Below, one piece after another: positions 1 through 9,436 of a stretch of DNA of 64,000 bases. Within the stretch, counting starts at the first letter, position 1. Each line of letters starts with the position of its first letter. The notes under the pieces were generated by a model that was given only the letters and a program-made list of their open reading frames with translations, searched no databases and was not told the origin of the DNA. This stretch comes from Cupriavidus taiwanensis (GTDB lineage Bacteria; Pseudomonadota; Gammaproteobacteria; Burkholderiales; Burkholderiaceae), in assembly GCF_900250115.1 (NCBI RefSeq), contig NZ_LT984804.1:2123301-2187300 (forward strand), read 5' to 3'. The position numbers and the translations under genes are program-made.

Positions 1-151
1 CGCCTACTGGCAGATCGATCGCCGCACACGCGTCTTCCTGGACGTTCATAACGTGTTCGACAAGACCTACTATCCCGCGTCGTGGGGCAACCTCGCCGTC
101 ACGCCGGGGCCGGGGCGGCAGTTTGTCGCCGGACTGCGATACCAGTTCTGA
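1..151 (+). CDS. TonB-dependent receptor, C-terminal fragment
   Basis: This is the last 49 residues of a protein cut by the window edge, read in the frame starting at base 2 and ending with TGA at 149-151. It contains VFLDVHNVFDKTYYP, followed by a Gly/Pro-rich turn and the terminal residues GLRYQF. That is the typical closing beta-hairpin of TonB-dependent siderophore receptors: an N-F/V-F-DK-x-Y motif, then a last strand ending in aromatic Phe. It would sit in the outer membrane and import a ferric chelate or another large ligand by TonB/ExbBD energy. The substrate cannot be read from this fragment. The following dehydrogenase gene is 219 bases away, so it is probably not in the same operon. 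Confidence 0.85.
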   Translation, partial: AYWQIDRRTRVFLDVHNVFDKTYYPASWGNLAVTPGPGRQFVAGLRYQF

Positions 152-370
152 ATCCGCGCATGCGGCCCCACAGGGAAGCGCACGCCGCCCGGCATGCAAG
201 CCCTGCCCACGCACAGCATGCCGGACACGACGACGAATAAAGGATTTCCTCCTGTCGCGCGGCAGGAATACGCAATGTGCCGCTGAAACACCGCTTCTAC
301 AATAGCGGTCATTGGCGCGGCCCTGGCTCGGACCATGGCGCAGTCTCGCGTTATTTCACAGGAAATCGTC

Positions 371-1480
371 ATGACGACCCGGACTTTCAACATCGCGGTG
401 ATCCCAGGGGATGGCATCGGCAAGGAGGTCATGCCGGAAGGCTTGCGCGTGCTCGGCGCCGCCGCGGGCCGCTTTGGTATCGGCCTGAATTTCACCCATA
501 TCGAGTGGGCAAGTTGCGATTACTACGCAGCCACCGGCAAGATGATGCCGGACGACTGGAAGGCCCAATTGGCCGGCATGGACGCCATCTACTTCGGTGC
601 CGTGGGGTGGCCCGATATCGTGCCGGACCATATCTCGCTGTGGGGTTCGCTGCTGAAGTTCCGCCGGGAGTTTGACCAGTACATCAACCTGCGCCCCGCA
701 CGCCTGTTCGAAGGCGTGCCCTGCCCCCTGGCCGGCAAGAAACCAGGGGATATCGACACGATCATCGTGCGCGAGAATACCGAGGGCGAATACTCTTCGG
801 TTGGTGGCGTGATGTACGAAGGCACGGAACGCGAAGTCGTCATGCAGCAAGCCGTGTTCTCGCGGCACGGCACGGACCGCGCGCTCCGATTCGCATTCGA
901 TCTGGCGCGGCAGCGGCAGCGCAGGCACGTCACGGTTGCCACCAAGAGCAATGGCATTGCCATCAGCATGCCGTGGTGGGACCGCAGGGCGAACGATATC
1001 GCACAGGACTATCCGGAGGTCAGCTGGGAAAAGCAGCACATCGACATTCTGTGCGCCCGCTTCGTGCTGCAGCCGCAGCGCTTCGACGTGGTGGTGGCGT
1101 CCAATCTGTTTGGCGACATCCTGTCGGACCTTGGCCCCGCCTGCACCGGTACGCTGGGGCTGGCGCCTTCGGCCAACCTGAATCCGCAGCGCACATTCCC
1201 TTCGCTGTTCGAGCCGGTGCATGGCTCCGCGCCCGACATTTACGGCAAGAACATTGCCAACCCCATCGGCATGATCTGGTCAGGCGCCATGATGCTCGAT
1301 TTCCTCGATACCGATAACGACGCCGGAAGGAAAGCGCACGACGCGATTCTTGCCGCGATCGAGCACGTTTTGATCCACGGTCCGCGCACAGCCGATCTGG
1401 GCGGCAATGCCTCGACCACGGAAATGGGCGAAGCCATTGCCCACGCAGTGGAACGGATCAGTTTCGGCGAGCAAGCGTAG
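371..1480 (+). CDS. ttuC: tartrate dehydrogenase / isopropylmalate dehydrogenase family
   Basis: This is a 369-residue beta-decarboxylating dehydrogenase of the isocitrate/isopropylmalate fold. The N-terminus has the family IPGDGIGKEV motif. The NAD/metal signature NLFGDILSDLGPACTGTLG lies around residues 245-263, followed by the EPVHGSAPDI loop. The length and the substrate-loop sequence RRxFDQYINLRP fit tartrate dehydrogenase/decarboxylase (TtuC/YeaU type), which oxidises tartrate to oxaloglycolate or decarboxylates D-malate, better than LeuB. No leuCD genes are nearby. An in-frame ATG lies at 335, but the ATG at 371 has GGAA just upstream and gives the family N-terminus, so I use 371. The gene is convergent with the cyclase gene (29-base gap). 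Substrate is inferred from family likeness only. Confidence 0.8.
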   Translation: MTTRTFNIAVIPGDGIGKEVMPEGLRVLGAAAGRFGIGLNFTHIEWASCDYYAATGKMMPDDWKAQLAGMDAIYFGAVGWPDIVPDHISLWGSLLKFRREFDQYINLRPARLFEGVPCPLAGKKPGDIDTIIVRENTEGEYSSVGGVMYEGTEREVVMQQAVFSRHGTDRALRFAFDLARQRQRRHVTVATKSNGIAISMPWWDRRANDIAQDYPEVSWEKQHIDILCARFVLQPQRFDVVVASNLFGDILSDLGPACTGTLGLAPSANLNPQRTFPSLFEPVHGSAPDIYGKNIANPIGMIWSGAMMLDFLDTDNDAGRKAHDAILAAIEHVLIHGPRTADLGGNASTTEMGEAIAHAVERISFGEQA

Positions 1481-1509
1481 CTGTCTGGCCGAGGGGGCTG
1501 GCGTAAGGC

Positions 1510-4500
1510 TCAGGACAGTTCTTCCTGCAACTGTCTAGCCTTATTCCAGTCCACGGAATTCATGTCTTCCGTGCAAAGACCATTCAAGCGCGCCAGCAAT
1601 CGACGCGCCGCATCGTCCTTGCCCTGGCGATGCCACAGGTCGGCCAGGCTCACCGCGCATCGGAACTCGATGGCGATGGCACCCGCGTGGCGGGCCAACT
1701 CCATCGCCTTGCCAAAGCATGCCTCGGCTTCAAGAGCGATTGCAGACGATCCTGCCTCTTCACACGACATCTGCAGCAGCACCTCGCCTTTGAGCCGGAT
1801 CAGCGCAGGCTCATCAAAGCGCTCGCCGGTGTTGTCCACCAGGGCCAGCGCTTCGCCCAACACGCGAAGCGCTGCGTCGCCATTTTCGGCACGCCGATAA
1901 GCATCCGCCAGCAATCCCAGCAGCGAAGGTCTTCCCAACACTGCGCCGGAGGCTTCGAGTCCGTCAAGGCCGCGGCGCATCTGCGCGATACTGTCTTCGG
2001 GTGAACCCATCGCCGCGAGCGCCCAGCCGCGCAATATCGTCCCCCAGGACAGATAGAGCTGGAAGCCATGTTCCTCCGACAGCGCGATCGCGGCTTCCGC
2101 GCACTCCAGTACCCGTTGCGCGTCGCGCCGGCGCTGATGCAACTCGGCTGCGAAGGTCAGGCTGAGGGTGAGACCGAATGGATCGGTGGCCTGCCTGGCC
2201 AATGCTATCGCCTCCTCGCTTCGGGCACAGGCCTGTGCCGACAGGCCGAGGTACCAAAGCACCCAGCTCAGGGAGCTGCGCATATGGACCGCGGGGTTCC
2301 GTGCGTAACGGAGCAGATGAGCATATGCGTGCTGTGCCGGTCGGTGCAGTGCGAGGGCCTGTTCCAAATGAGCGCGAGCCATAACGATCTCGCCCCGCCG
2401 GAATCGGGTAACGCCCAGCATGCGCTGCGCCTCGGCCGCCTGTTCCGGATCCCCGCTGTCCTCGGCGAGGCAGTGCAGTCCTTCTGCCAAGGCTTGCGCT
2501 GTTAAAAGCTGACCCCGCAAAAGATAGAATGACCACAATCCCAGCTGTGCCGAGAAACGCTGTGGCGTTGCCGCGCCTTGTTCGCACAAGGCCAACGCGC
2601 GCGTATAGATCGTTTCTACCTCGGGCGCCCCATGGCCTCGCGCCGTGATATACGCAATGCCGAGATTCAGCAGCAGGTTGAGCTCGTCGCGTGCGCGATC
2701 CGGAGAGTCTGGCAGCGATCCGAGCAGTTGCAGCGCGTCATTGAAATGACGGATCGCCTCGCGCTGAGCGGAATGCCGTGCGGCACGCTGTCCCGCAAGG
2801 CCAAGATACTCGATCGCTTTTCTGGTATTGCCGCTTTTGCTGTAGTGGTGGGCCAGTTCGCTGCAGTAATCCGTCAGGCTGCCAGGAAACAGCATCTCCA
2901 TGGCCCGGGCCGTGCGTTCATGCAGCGCACTGCGCCGGTCACTCAGCAGCGAACTGGCGGCAACCTCCTGGGTCAGCGCATGTTTGAACGCATACTCGAG
3001 CTCAGGGAACGCCGGACGCTCGTAGATAAAATCACCCGTCTGCAGCTCGCCCAGCATTGCATGGAGTGCCTGGTCCGGTAGCGTCGTGACCTGCCGGACC
3101 AGGCTCAGCGTAAACTCCTTGCCGATGATCGCGAGTGTCTGCAGCAACTCCTTCTGCACGGGAGGAAGGCGGTCAATGCGCGAGGCAAGCACACCTTGCA
3201 CGGTGGTCGGGATATGTAGTGACACGATGCACTGCTCCAGCCGGAAATTGCCCCGCTCGCCGTGCAGGACGTTCTCTTCGGCCAGCGTGGTGACGACTTC
3301 CTCCATGAAGAAGGGATTGCCCTCTGTCTTGGCCTGGATTTCCCGCTTCAGCGACTCGAGGGAAGCATGGTCCCCCAACAGTGCCGTGAGGAACCCCTGT
3401 GCATCCGCCTGTCCCAACGGCTCCAGGTGCAGCTTGAGGTGGCAGGGTATGCCAGCAAGCTGCGCATATTCCGGGCGGTAGTTGACGAGCAGCAGGATGC
3501 TTGCCCTCGGGACCTGAACGGCAAGGGCTTTGAGGAAAGCCTCGGTCTCACTGTCGAGCCATTGCAGGTCGTCGAACAGCACCATGAGCGGTTGCATCTC
3601 GCTCTCGCACACCAGCAGCCGCACAATGGCATCAAAGGTTCTCTGCCGGCGGATCGAAGCCTCCATCATCGACAGGGCCGACCCCCGCTCCCTGGCTCCC
3701 AGCAGATAGAGCAGGTAGGGCAGCAGTTCCTCTGGCGCGCAATCGATCGCCAGCAGCCTGCCCTTGACCTTGTCGCGAATCTGCTGGTCGTCATCCTGTG
3801 CGGCAATATCAAAGTACGCTTTGAGCAAGTCAATCAAGGGCAGATAGGGGAACGCCTTGCCATGCGAAACCGAAAAGGTCTCGAGCACCTTGCAGCCCGG
3901 CTGAGCACGCGCCTTGAACTCATGAAACAGGCGCGATTTCCCGACGCCGGCGTCGCCCGCCACGCCGACGACCCGCCCATGCCCCTGCCTTGCCGAATCC
4001 AGCGCCTCCTGCAGACGCTGCAGTTCCGCCTGGCGGCCGAAAAATCGCGCCAGACCGCGATGCACTGCAACTTGCAGGCGGGTACGCAGCACCCCAGCGC
4101 CGACCACCTCGTACACGGCAAGCGGTTGCTGGATGCCCTTGACGGAAGTGGTTCCCAGGCTTCGGAATTCGAAGTAGCCTTCGGTCAGCCGATGGGTCGC
4201 TTCGCTGACGAGGATCGATGACGGTGTCGCGATCCCTTCCATCCGTGACGCGATATGAATCGTGTGCCCCACCGGATCGTAGTCCGTGCGCAGGTCATCT
4301 TTTCGGATCGAACGCACCACCACTTCGCCGGTATGGACGCCGACGCGGATCAGCAGCGGCAAGCCTGTCTCCCGATTCGCACGGTCATTATGGCGGTGCA
4401 TCGCTTGCTGCATGCGCAGCGCGGCGTACAGGGCCCGCAACGGGTGGTCCTCGTGGGCGATCGGCGCGCCGAACAGGGCCAGGATCCCATCGCCCAGGAA

Positions 4501-4926
4501 TTTGGCAACATACCCCTCATAGTGGTGCACGGCTTCCATCATCAAGGCCACCACCGGGTCGATTAACTCACGCGCATCCTCGGGATCGAGGTTCTGAATC
4601 AGTGCCGTCGACCCGGCGATGTCCGCAAACAGAGCCGTAATGGTCTTGCGTTCACCATCGGCTTGCCCCCTCGCCTCCATCGCCGCCTGCTCGGCAAGAA
4701 TGCGCTCGGCAAGGTGCGGCGGCGTGTAGAAAACGGGCGCGGCGGAAACTTGCGGACATTGACCGGCAGGGGAAGCAGGAAGGGCTGCGCCGCAAAGGCC
4801 GCAGAATCTTGCGTCGGCACCTGACTCATGGCCGCATCGTGGGCATAGCCGAGCGAGGCTCTGTCCGCATGCCTCGCAAAAATATCCGCCCGTTGGGTTA
4901 TCGAATCCGCACTTTGCGCAGCGCAT
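1510..4926 (-). CDS. zinc-ribbon, class III cyclase, AAA ATPase and TPR fusion protein
   Basis: A 1138-residue multidomain signalling protein. Residues 1-46 form two zinc ribbons (Cys 3, 6, 17, 20 and 28, 31, 42, 45). Residues about 93-270 are a class III nucleotide cyclase homology domain: both metal-binding Asp are visible (FADIAGST, D102; LGDGI, D146), with Lys142 in the usual base-selecting position. A Walker A motif (AGDAGVGKS, about 320-330) and a Walker B-like LFDDLQWLD follow, giving an AAA/STAND-type ATPase module. The remaining ~600 residues are helical, TPR-like and Ala/Leu-rich. The family (adenylate/guanylate cyclase with ATPase and TPR) is widespread, but ligands are mostly unknown. 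No signal peptide or membrane segment is visible, so it is probably cytoplasmic. cAMP synthesis is plausible but unproven. Confidence 0.85.
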   Translation of the reverse strand: MRCAKCGFDNPTGGYFCEACGQSLARLCPRCGHESGADARFCGLCGAALPASPAGQCPQVSAAPVFYTPPHLAERILAEQAAMEARGQADGERKTITALFADIAGSTALIQNLDPEDARELIDPVVALMMEAVHHYEGYVAKFLGDGILALFGAPIAHEDHPLRALYAALRMQQAMHRHNDRANRETGLPLLIRVGVHTGEVVVRSIRKDDLRTDYDPVGHTIHIASRMEGIATPSSILVSEATHRLTEGYFEFRSLGTTSVKGIQQPLAVYEVVGAGVLRTRLQVAVHRGLARFFGRQAELQRLQEALDSARQGHGRVVGVAGDAGVGKSRLFHEFKARAQPGCKVLETFSVSHGKAFPYLPLIDLLKAYFDIAAQDDDQQIRDKVKGRLLAIDCAPEELLPYLLYLLGARERGSALSMMEASIRRQRTFDAIVRLLVCESEMQPLMVLFDDLQWLDSETEAFLKALAVQVPRASILLLVNYRPEYAQLAGIPCHLKLHLEPLGQADAQGFLTALLGDHASLESLKREIQAKTEGNPFFMEEVVTTLAEENVLHGERGNFRLEQCIVSLHIPTTVQGVLASRIDRLPPVQKELLQTLAIIGKEFTLSLVRQVTTLPDQALHAMLGELQTGDFIYERPAFPELEYAFKHALTQEVAASSLLSDRRSALHERTARAMEMLFPGSLTDYCSELAHHYSKSGNTRKAIEYLGLAGQRAARHSAQREAIRHFNDALQLLGSLPDSPDRARDELNLLLNLGIAYITARGHGAPEVETIYTRALALCEQGAATPQRFSAQLGLWSFYLLRGQLLTAQALAEGLHCLAEDSGDPEQAAEAQRMLGVTRFRRGEIVMARAHLEQALALHRPAQHAYAHLLRYARNPAVHMRSSLSWVLWYLGLSAQACARSEEAIALARQATDPFGLTLSLTFAAELHQRRRDAQRVLECAEAAIALSEEHGFQLYLSWGTILRGWALAAMGSPEDSIAQMRRGLDGLEASGAVLGRPSLLGLLADAYRRAENGDAALRVLGEALALVDNTGERFDEPALIRLKGEVLLQMSCEEAGSSAIALEAEACFGKAMELARHAGAIAIEFRCAVSLADLWHRQGKDDAARRLLARLNGLCTEDMNSVDWNKARQLQEELS

Positions 4927-5453
4927 ATCACCCTCTGACCGCCTGACCTGCCACTAATCATTAGAGACCAGAAAGATAGTGTCCCGCAAGCCACCAATAC
5001 CGGCGCGATAGCTACTGCATGACGGCTGCGGCCGCCCCCTGGACGCGCGCCGCCCGGGCAATTTCAGGGTGCACTTGGAAGTTCATGCTGCGGTCGGCGG
5101 AGCAATCAGCGCCGGGACCCGTGCAGCGACTGCGGCGACTGCAAGTATTTCCGGTCCATCCTCGCAATCGAAGCACAGGCGGACTCTGCTCTCCGACCGA
5201 TGCCTGCCTGGTTCAGGCATCATGCGGCCGCTTCGGATTTCGCCGGCCGCGATAAAAACAGCCGGAAGTTACGATTTTGGCAGTACTTCCGGGATTTTCT
5301 GCTGCCCGCTCGACTGCATACTACGTGCAAACAGGGCTGGTAATGCGTTCCTGTGCGGCTGGCGTTGAACCTGGCGAGATAACCCACTCCTGTTTGGGAT
5401 GCGCATACCTGGCGAATGGCACATGCTCTGATAAGAACAGCGAGACTCGGTAG
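4927..5453. other. intergenic region between divergent genes
   Basis: About 530 bases separate the divergent cyclase and ornithine cyclodeaminase-family genes, so it must hold promoters for both. No convincing gene was found on either strand. A short perfect palindrome CTAATCATTAG (about 4953-4963) lies just upstream of the cyclase start and could be a regulator site. Base composition is slightly less GC-rich than the neighbouring genes. Confidence 0.5.
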
Positions 5454-6443
5454 ATGAAAACACTGCTGCTTACCAAAGACGAAGTCGGAAGATTGATATC
5501 CATGAAGGAAGTCATAGGTACCGTGGAAGACGCGTACAAGGCCTTCAGCAGTGGACAGGTGGTACAGCCTGGCTATATCGGAATCCATCTTCCTGCACCG
5601 CGCGGCGAGATCGACTTCAAGGTCGGTTACTACAAGGCCAATGAAATGATCTCGATGAAAGCCTCTTCCGGAGGCTTCCTCGACAACCCCACGGCACATG
5701 GGGTGCCTAACGGTATGGGCTCCATCCTGCTGTTTGATGCCAGGAGCTGCGCGCTGATCTGCGTCATGGATGGAAGTTTGCTCACCGGTCTGAGGACCGG
5801 GGCATCAGGGGCCGTCTCGGTAAAGGCACTGGCAAGAAAGAACTCGAAGAAGATCACCACCATAGGTACCGGGAACCAGGCCCGGATGCAGATTCGAGCG
5901 ATCAGCCTGGTGATGCAGATCCAGGAGATCCATGCCTGGAGCAGAAACGCGGAGACGCTGGCCCGCTTCAAAACGGATATCGAGGGCGACTTCGGTATCC
6001 CTGTGATCCTGGGCGGTTCAAAAAAAGCGGCGGTCGAGCAGGCGGATATCCTGATCACCGCCACCCGTGGCAAGGGCCCGCTGGTGGAAGCGGGCTGGGT
6101 AAAACCCGGCACCCACATCGTTGCCATTGGTACGGATCAGAAAGGCAAACAGGAGCTGGATCCTGAAATATTCAGGCACGCCAAGATCGTCAATGACTCC
6201 ATCGCTCAGTGCGTCGAAAAAGGCGAAACCTTGCATCCGATGAACCAGAAGATCATCACCATGGAGGATATCCATGGCGAAATCGGCGAAATACTGCTGG
6301 GCAGGAAACCGGGCCGGGAGAACGACGAAGAAATCACCATCTTCGATTCCACCGGCATGGCCATACAGGACAACACCACTGCCGAAAAGATTTATCGCAA
6401 TGCCCTGGCAAACAACGTCGGGACTTTCTTTTCATTCCTTTGA
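5454..6443 (+). CDS. ornithine cyclodeaminase / mu-crystallin family reductase
   Basis: A 329-residue protein of the ornithine cyclodeaminase/mu-crystallin family, with the Rossmann motif GTGNQA at residues 138-143 and the family stretch [13 protein letters not shown] at about 105-117. Members act on imino/amino acids with NAD(P)H: ornithine cyclodeamination, ketimine reduction, or iminosuccinate reduction to aspartate (BhcD). The next gene, 36 bases downstream on the same strand, is a threonine dehydratase-family enzyme. The same two families are paired in ectoine use (EutB/EutC) and in the beta-hydroxyaspartate cycle (BhcB/BhcD). No other ectoine or Bhc gene is seen here. Codon use is less extreme in GC than the wsp or liv genes. 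The ribosome site before ATG 5454 is weak. The exact reaction is not established. Confidence 0.8.
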   Translation: MKTLLLTKDEVGRLISMKEVIGTVEDAYKAFSSGQVVQPGYIGIHLPAPRGEIDFKVGYYKANEMISMKASSGGFLDNPTAHGVPNGMGSILLFDARSCALICVMDGSLLTGLRTGASGAVSVKALARKNSKKITTIGTGNQARMQIRAISLVMQIQEIHAWSRNAETLARFKTDIEGDFGIPVILGGSKKAAVEQADILITATRGKGPLVEAGWVKPGTHIVAIGTDQKGKQELDPEIFRHAKIVNDSIAQCVEKGETLHPMNQKIITMEDIHGEIGEILLGRKPGRENDEEITIFDSTGMAIQDNTTAEKIYRNALANNVGTFFSFL

Positions 6444-6479
6444 GTTTCGATTTTCTGGCAGTATGGGAAGAGGACTTAC

Positions 6480-7451
6480 ATGCGCGACCATCCAACCATT
6501 CAGGACATTCGGGAAGCCCAGGAACGGCTAAAACCCCATATCAGGCGTACGCCGCTGCTGCACGCGGAGAAGATAGAGCAAGCCGCCGGCTGCCGGCTCT
6601 ATCTGAAACCCGAAACGCTGCAGATCACCGGGGCCTTCAAGATTCGCGGCGCGCTGAACAAGACACTTTCGCTGCCCAGGGAAGAGATCGCCAACGGCAT
6701 CATTGCCACGTCTTCCGGCAATCACGCCCAAGGGCTCGCCTACGCTGCCCGCATGCTGGGCGTGAAAGCGATTCTGGTACTTCCGGTGACCACCCCGAAA
6801 ATCAAGATCGCCAATACCGAAGCCCTCGGGGCGGAGGTCATCCTCTTCGACGGCGATACCGCTGCACGGTGGAAGAAAGTATATGAAATCGCTGAGAAGA
6901 ACCGCTACGCAGTCGTCCACGCCTTTGAAGACCCGCTGGTGATGGCAGGACAGGGAACCATCGGCTGCGAGATCCTGGAAGATCTGCAGGATGTGGATAC
7001 CGTCATCATCCCCATGGGCGGCGGCGGCCTGATTTCCGGCATCGCCACCGCCATCAAGGAAACCCGGCCATCGGTTCGGGTCGTTGGCGCGGAACCCGCC
7101 TTGACGCCGAAGTACTATCACAGCAGGTTGAACAAGGAGCGCACCACGCTTCCCTTGAAGAACACCATTGCCGACGGCTTGCGGATAAGTGTGCCGGGGC
7201 AGAATCCCTATCCCATCATCGAGCGCTACGTGGACCAGATCGTTCTGGTCGAGGACCAGCACATCATTCAAGGCATGCGTGTCCTGGCCAAGGACGCGAA
7301 ACTGATCGCCGAACCCGCCGCCTCGATCGGTATCGGCGCTCTACTGGCGGGCGTCGTCAAGGTCCGGCCGGATGAAAAGGTCTGCGCGGTACTGAGCGGC
7401 GGGAACTGGGACCTGTGCGACCTCGCCGAAATATACAGTGCGGTCGAGTAA
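6480..7451 (+). CDS. threonine dehydratase-family PLP enzyme (serine/threonine or hydroxyaspartate dehydratase)
   Basis: A 323-residue fold-type II PLP enzyme. The Schiff-base lysine is K54 in GAFKIRGA, the cofactor-binding loop SSGNHAQG is at 78-85, and the phosphate-binding Gly-rich loop GGGGLISG is at 180-187. Length equals catabolic threonine dehydratase/serine racemase-type enzymes, and there is no C-terminal ACT regulatory domain, so feedback inhibition like that of IlvA is not expected. GAGG lies a few bases before ATG 6480. It is almost certainly co-transcribed with the upstream cyclodeaminase-family gene. Dehydration of a beta-hydroxy amino acid to an enamine/imine, then reduction by the partner, would make a coherent pair (for example hydroxyaspartate to iminosuccinate to aspartate). 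That pathway is an inference. A terminator follows. Confidence 0.85.
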   Translation: MRDHPTIQDIREAQERLKPHIRRTPLLHAEKIEQAAGCRLYLKPETLQITGAFKIRGALNKTLSLPREEIANGIIATSSGNHAQGLAYAARMLGVKAILVLPVTTPKIKIANTEALGAEVILFDGDTAARWKKVYEIAEKNRYAVVHAFEDPLVMAGQGTIGCEILEDLQDVDTVIIPMGGGGLISGIATAIKETRPSVRVVGAEPALTPKYYHSRLNKERTTLPLKNTIADGLRISVPGQNPYPIIERYVDQIVLVEDQHIIQGMRVLAKDAKLIAEPAASIGIGALLAGVVKVRPDEKVCAVLSGGNWDLCDLAEIYSAVE

Positions 7452-7598
7452 CTTTCGGCGCGCTGGATCCGGCAGTATGCCGGTATCGAGTCAGGGTCTT
7501 CCGCAATTTGCGTGACGAAGGCGAACTCGCATGGAGGGTGTTGTAGCGCGAGGCCGCCGTCGCCGCGCACGGCGCGAAGCAGTCGGGCATCCTGAGGC

Positions 7599-7622
7599 GG
7601 GCCGGCATTGCCGGCCCTTTTT
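7599..7622. terminator. Rho-independent terminator after the dehydratase gene
   Basis: GGGCCGG-cattg-CCGGCCC stem followed at once by TTTTTG. It sits between the end of the dehydratase gene (7451) and the convergent LysR gene (7626) and ends plus-strand transcription. Confidence 0.8.
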
Positions 7623-7625
7623 GTT

Positions 7626-8612
7626 TCAGCCCTCGCGCGCACGCTTTGCCCGCCGGCGTTCGGACTGATGCAGCCGCTTGAGAATACCGTCGAACGATTC
7701 CAGTTGCCGGTGAATCTCCTCCGGCCCGTTCTCAACCAGGAACGCGCGGAATGCCGACGCGACCGGCGGCAACCGGACCGCCGGCAGGTGCGCCACATAC
7801 CAGTCGCGCTCCACCGGGTTGCCTGCGAGTGGCAGCACATCGATCAGCCCTGCTTCGAACTCCAGCGTACAGGCATGCAGCGACAGGAACGCGATGCCCA
7901 GCCCGGCCGAGACCATGCGCTTGATCGCCGCGTTGCTGGACAACTCCGATCCGTGCGGCAAGCGCAGTCCCGCCTCGCGGAACAGGCGTTCGACGGTGTC
8001 GCGCGTACCAGAGCCGCGCTCCCGGACCAGCAGGTTTTCTGCCAGCAGATCTTGCATCGTGATGTGCCGACGGGCCATCAACGGGTGATCGGGTGCGGCA
8101 ATGAAGGCCATCGGATGCTTGGCGAAGGTCACCGCATTCGTCCTGAGCTCGGAAGGCGGCCGCCCGATGATGGCCAGATCGATTTCGTGCATCCCCAGCA
8201 TGCGCACGATCTCTTCCCGGTTGCCGACCCGGAGCACGATCTTCACATCCGGATGGCATTGGGTGAACGCCACCAGCATCTGGGGGAGCAGATACTCGGC
8301 GGTGGTGATCGCGCCGACGCGAAGAGTCCCCGCGATCCCGCCGCGCAAGGCCGCCACCTCTTCCACCGCGTCGCGCCATAGCTTGAGAATCTGGCTCGCG
8401 TAGCCTGCCATCACTTCACCGGCGGGCGTCATCAGCAAGCCGCGCCCGGAACGCTGCACCAGCGGTGTGCCCGTGGCCTCTTCGAGGAGCCGCAATTGCA
8501 GCGATACCGTGGGCTGGGTCAGGTGCAATTCCTCGGCTGCCCGGGATACGCCGCCGAGGCGCGCAACCGCGTCGATCGCATTGAGCTGCCGGAACGTGGT
8601 GGTCTTATGCAT
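7626..8612 (-). CDS. LysR-type transcriptional regulator, CbbR-like
   Basis: A 328-residue LysR-family regulator. The N-terminal winged helix-turn-helix (about residues 8-65) contains SRAAEELHLTQPTVSLQLRL, followed by a linker and a periplasmic-binding-protein-like effector domain with the RVGAITTAEYLLP entry typical of CbbR-related members. A C-terminal basic tail (RRRAKRAREG) is present. It is divergent from the HAD-like and NADH dehydrogenase genes (127 bases between starts), the standard arrangement for a LysR regulator and its target. No Calvin-cycle genes are in the window, so CbbR refers only to family likeness. The ATG at 8612 gives a normal N-terminus. Confidence 0.88.
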   Translation of the reverse strand: MHKTTTFRQLNAIDAVARLGGVSRAAEELHLTQPTVSLQLRLLEEATGTPLVQRSGRGLLMTPAGEVMAGYASQILKLWRDAVEEVAALRGGIAGTLRVGAITTAEYLLPQMLVAFTQCHPDVKIVLRVGNREEIVRMLGMHEIDLAIIGRPPSELRTNAVTFAKHPMAFIAAPDHPLMARRHITMQDLLAENLLVRERGSGTRDTVERLFREAGLRLPHGSELSSNAAIKRMVSAGLGIAFLSLHACTLEFEAGLIDVLPLAGNPVERDWYVAHLPAVRLPPVASAFRAFLVENGPEEIHRQLESFDGILKRLHQSERRRAKRAREG

Positions 8613-8739
8613 AGAAGAAAACCTATCGGTCGGATTTGTTTCTCAATTATTCAATATGAGTTTTCCCGCGTACAGTGCAAACGTCAAGACCCGATCTCTT
8701 CGCCCCTTCGCGTTCCGCCAAACCATCCAGGAGTCCACC
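8613..8739. promoter_or_regulatory. shared regulatory region of LysR gene and HAD-ndh operon
   Basis: An AT-rich stretch centred near 8641-8660 (CTCAATTATTCAATATGAG, symmetric at its ends as CTCA/TGAG with T-N11-A spacing) lies between the divergent genes. It is the best candidate LysR-family binding site. The assignment is by position and partial symmetry only. Confidence 0.4.
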
Positions 8740-9399
8740 ATGTCGATCGAATTGCTGATTGTTTCCGCCGACCATGTACTGTTCCAGACGAAAGCGCAAC
8801 ACGCCGCCGGCCTGGCCGCCGCCACCCAGGGCCGGCCGGAAGCGGCTCCTGTCAGCGCAATTGGCGAAGACTTCTGCACGGCATATCAGGAGGCATTCGT
8901 CCAGGCAAGCGCGGTGGCGAAACCATGTGTGCGCCGACAAGCCGAACAGCTGATGCGCGAAGCCGAGCAAGCCGGCGCCAGGCTCGCCATCGTGACCATG
9001 ATGTCGTCGCGCATGCTGAGCGCCCTGCTTGACTGTTATGACCAGCCGACCGGTACCGATCGCTTTACCGTGACGGCCACGGCGGATTCGCTTGGCCACG
9101 GCCGCGGCCACGCAGACCTGCTGCGGCTCGTGCTCCATGCCGTCGACCTTCCTGCCGACCGCGCGCTGTTCATCGGTGCAAATGCCAGTGAAGCGCATGC
9201 CGCGGCTGCGCTTGGCATGCCGGTCATGCAGCTGCGAGACGGCATGGCATCGCGCCAGGACGAGGGCCCAAGCATCCTTTCCGACGTGCCCACCGCATCG
9301 TGGCCATCGTTCGAGGACGTCGAGATGCACTTCACGCAAGGCGCGCTGGCCCGGCCGTCGCGCTACACGTCCCCAGGGACATTGGCCGCCCCGGCATGA
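8740..9399 (+). CDS. HAD-like protein lacking catalytic aspartates
   Basis: A 219-residue protein with the layout of a CbbY/Gph-type haloacid dehalogenase phosphatase: an N-terminal beta-strand motif, an alpha-helical cap, AIVTMMSS as motif II, and a C-terminal [20 protein letters not shown] as motif IV. The key residues are changed. The nucleophile of the normal D-x-D-G-T motif is Ser9 (VSADHVLF, only Asp11 left), and the acidic pair of motif IV is replaced by GAN. Phosphatase activity is therefore unlikely, and a regulatory or scaffolding role is possible. ATG 8740 has AGGAG at good spacing, and 37 bases separate it from the NADH dehydrogenase gene. It may alternatively be a decaying phosphoglycolate-phosphatase paralogue. 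Confidence 0.65.
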   Translation: MSIELLIVSADHVLFQTKAQHAAGLAAATQGRPEAAPVSAIGEDFCTAYQEAFVQASAVAKPCVRRQAEQLMREAEQAGARLAIVTMMSSRMLSALLDCYDQPTGTDRFTVTATADSLGHGRGHADLLRLVLHAVDLPADRALFIGANASEAHAAAALGMPVMQLRDGMASRQDEGPSILSDVPTASWPSFEDVEMHFTQGALARPSRYTSPGTLAAPA

Positions 9400-9436
9400 G
9401 CCGTCGTGGCGCCACCAACGCATAGAGAGGGATGGA

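Noticed and set aside
5400..5453. Possible sigma-54 promoter (TGGCAC) before the cyclodeaminase gene
   Set aside because: No GC dinucleotide element at the required spacing.
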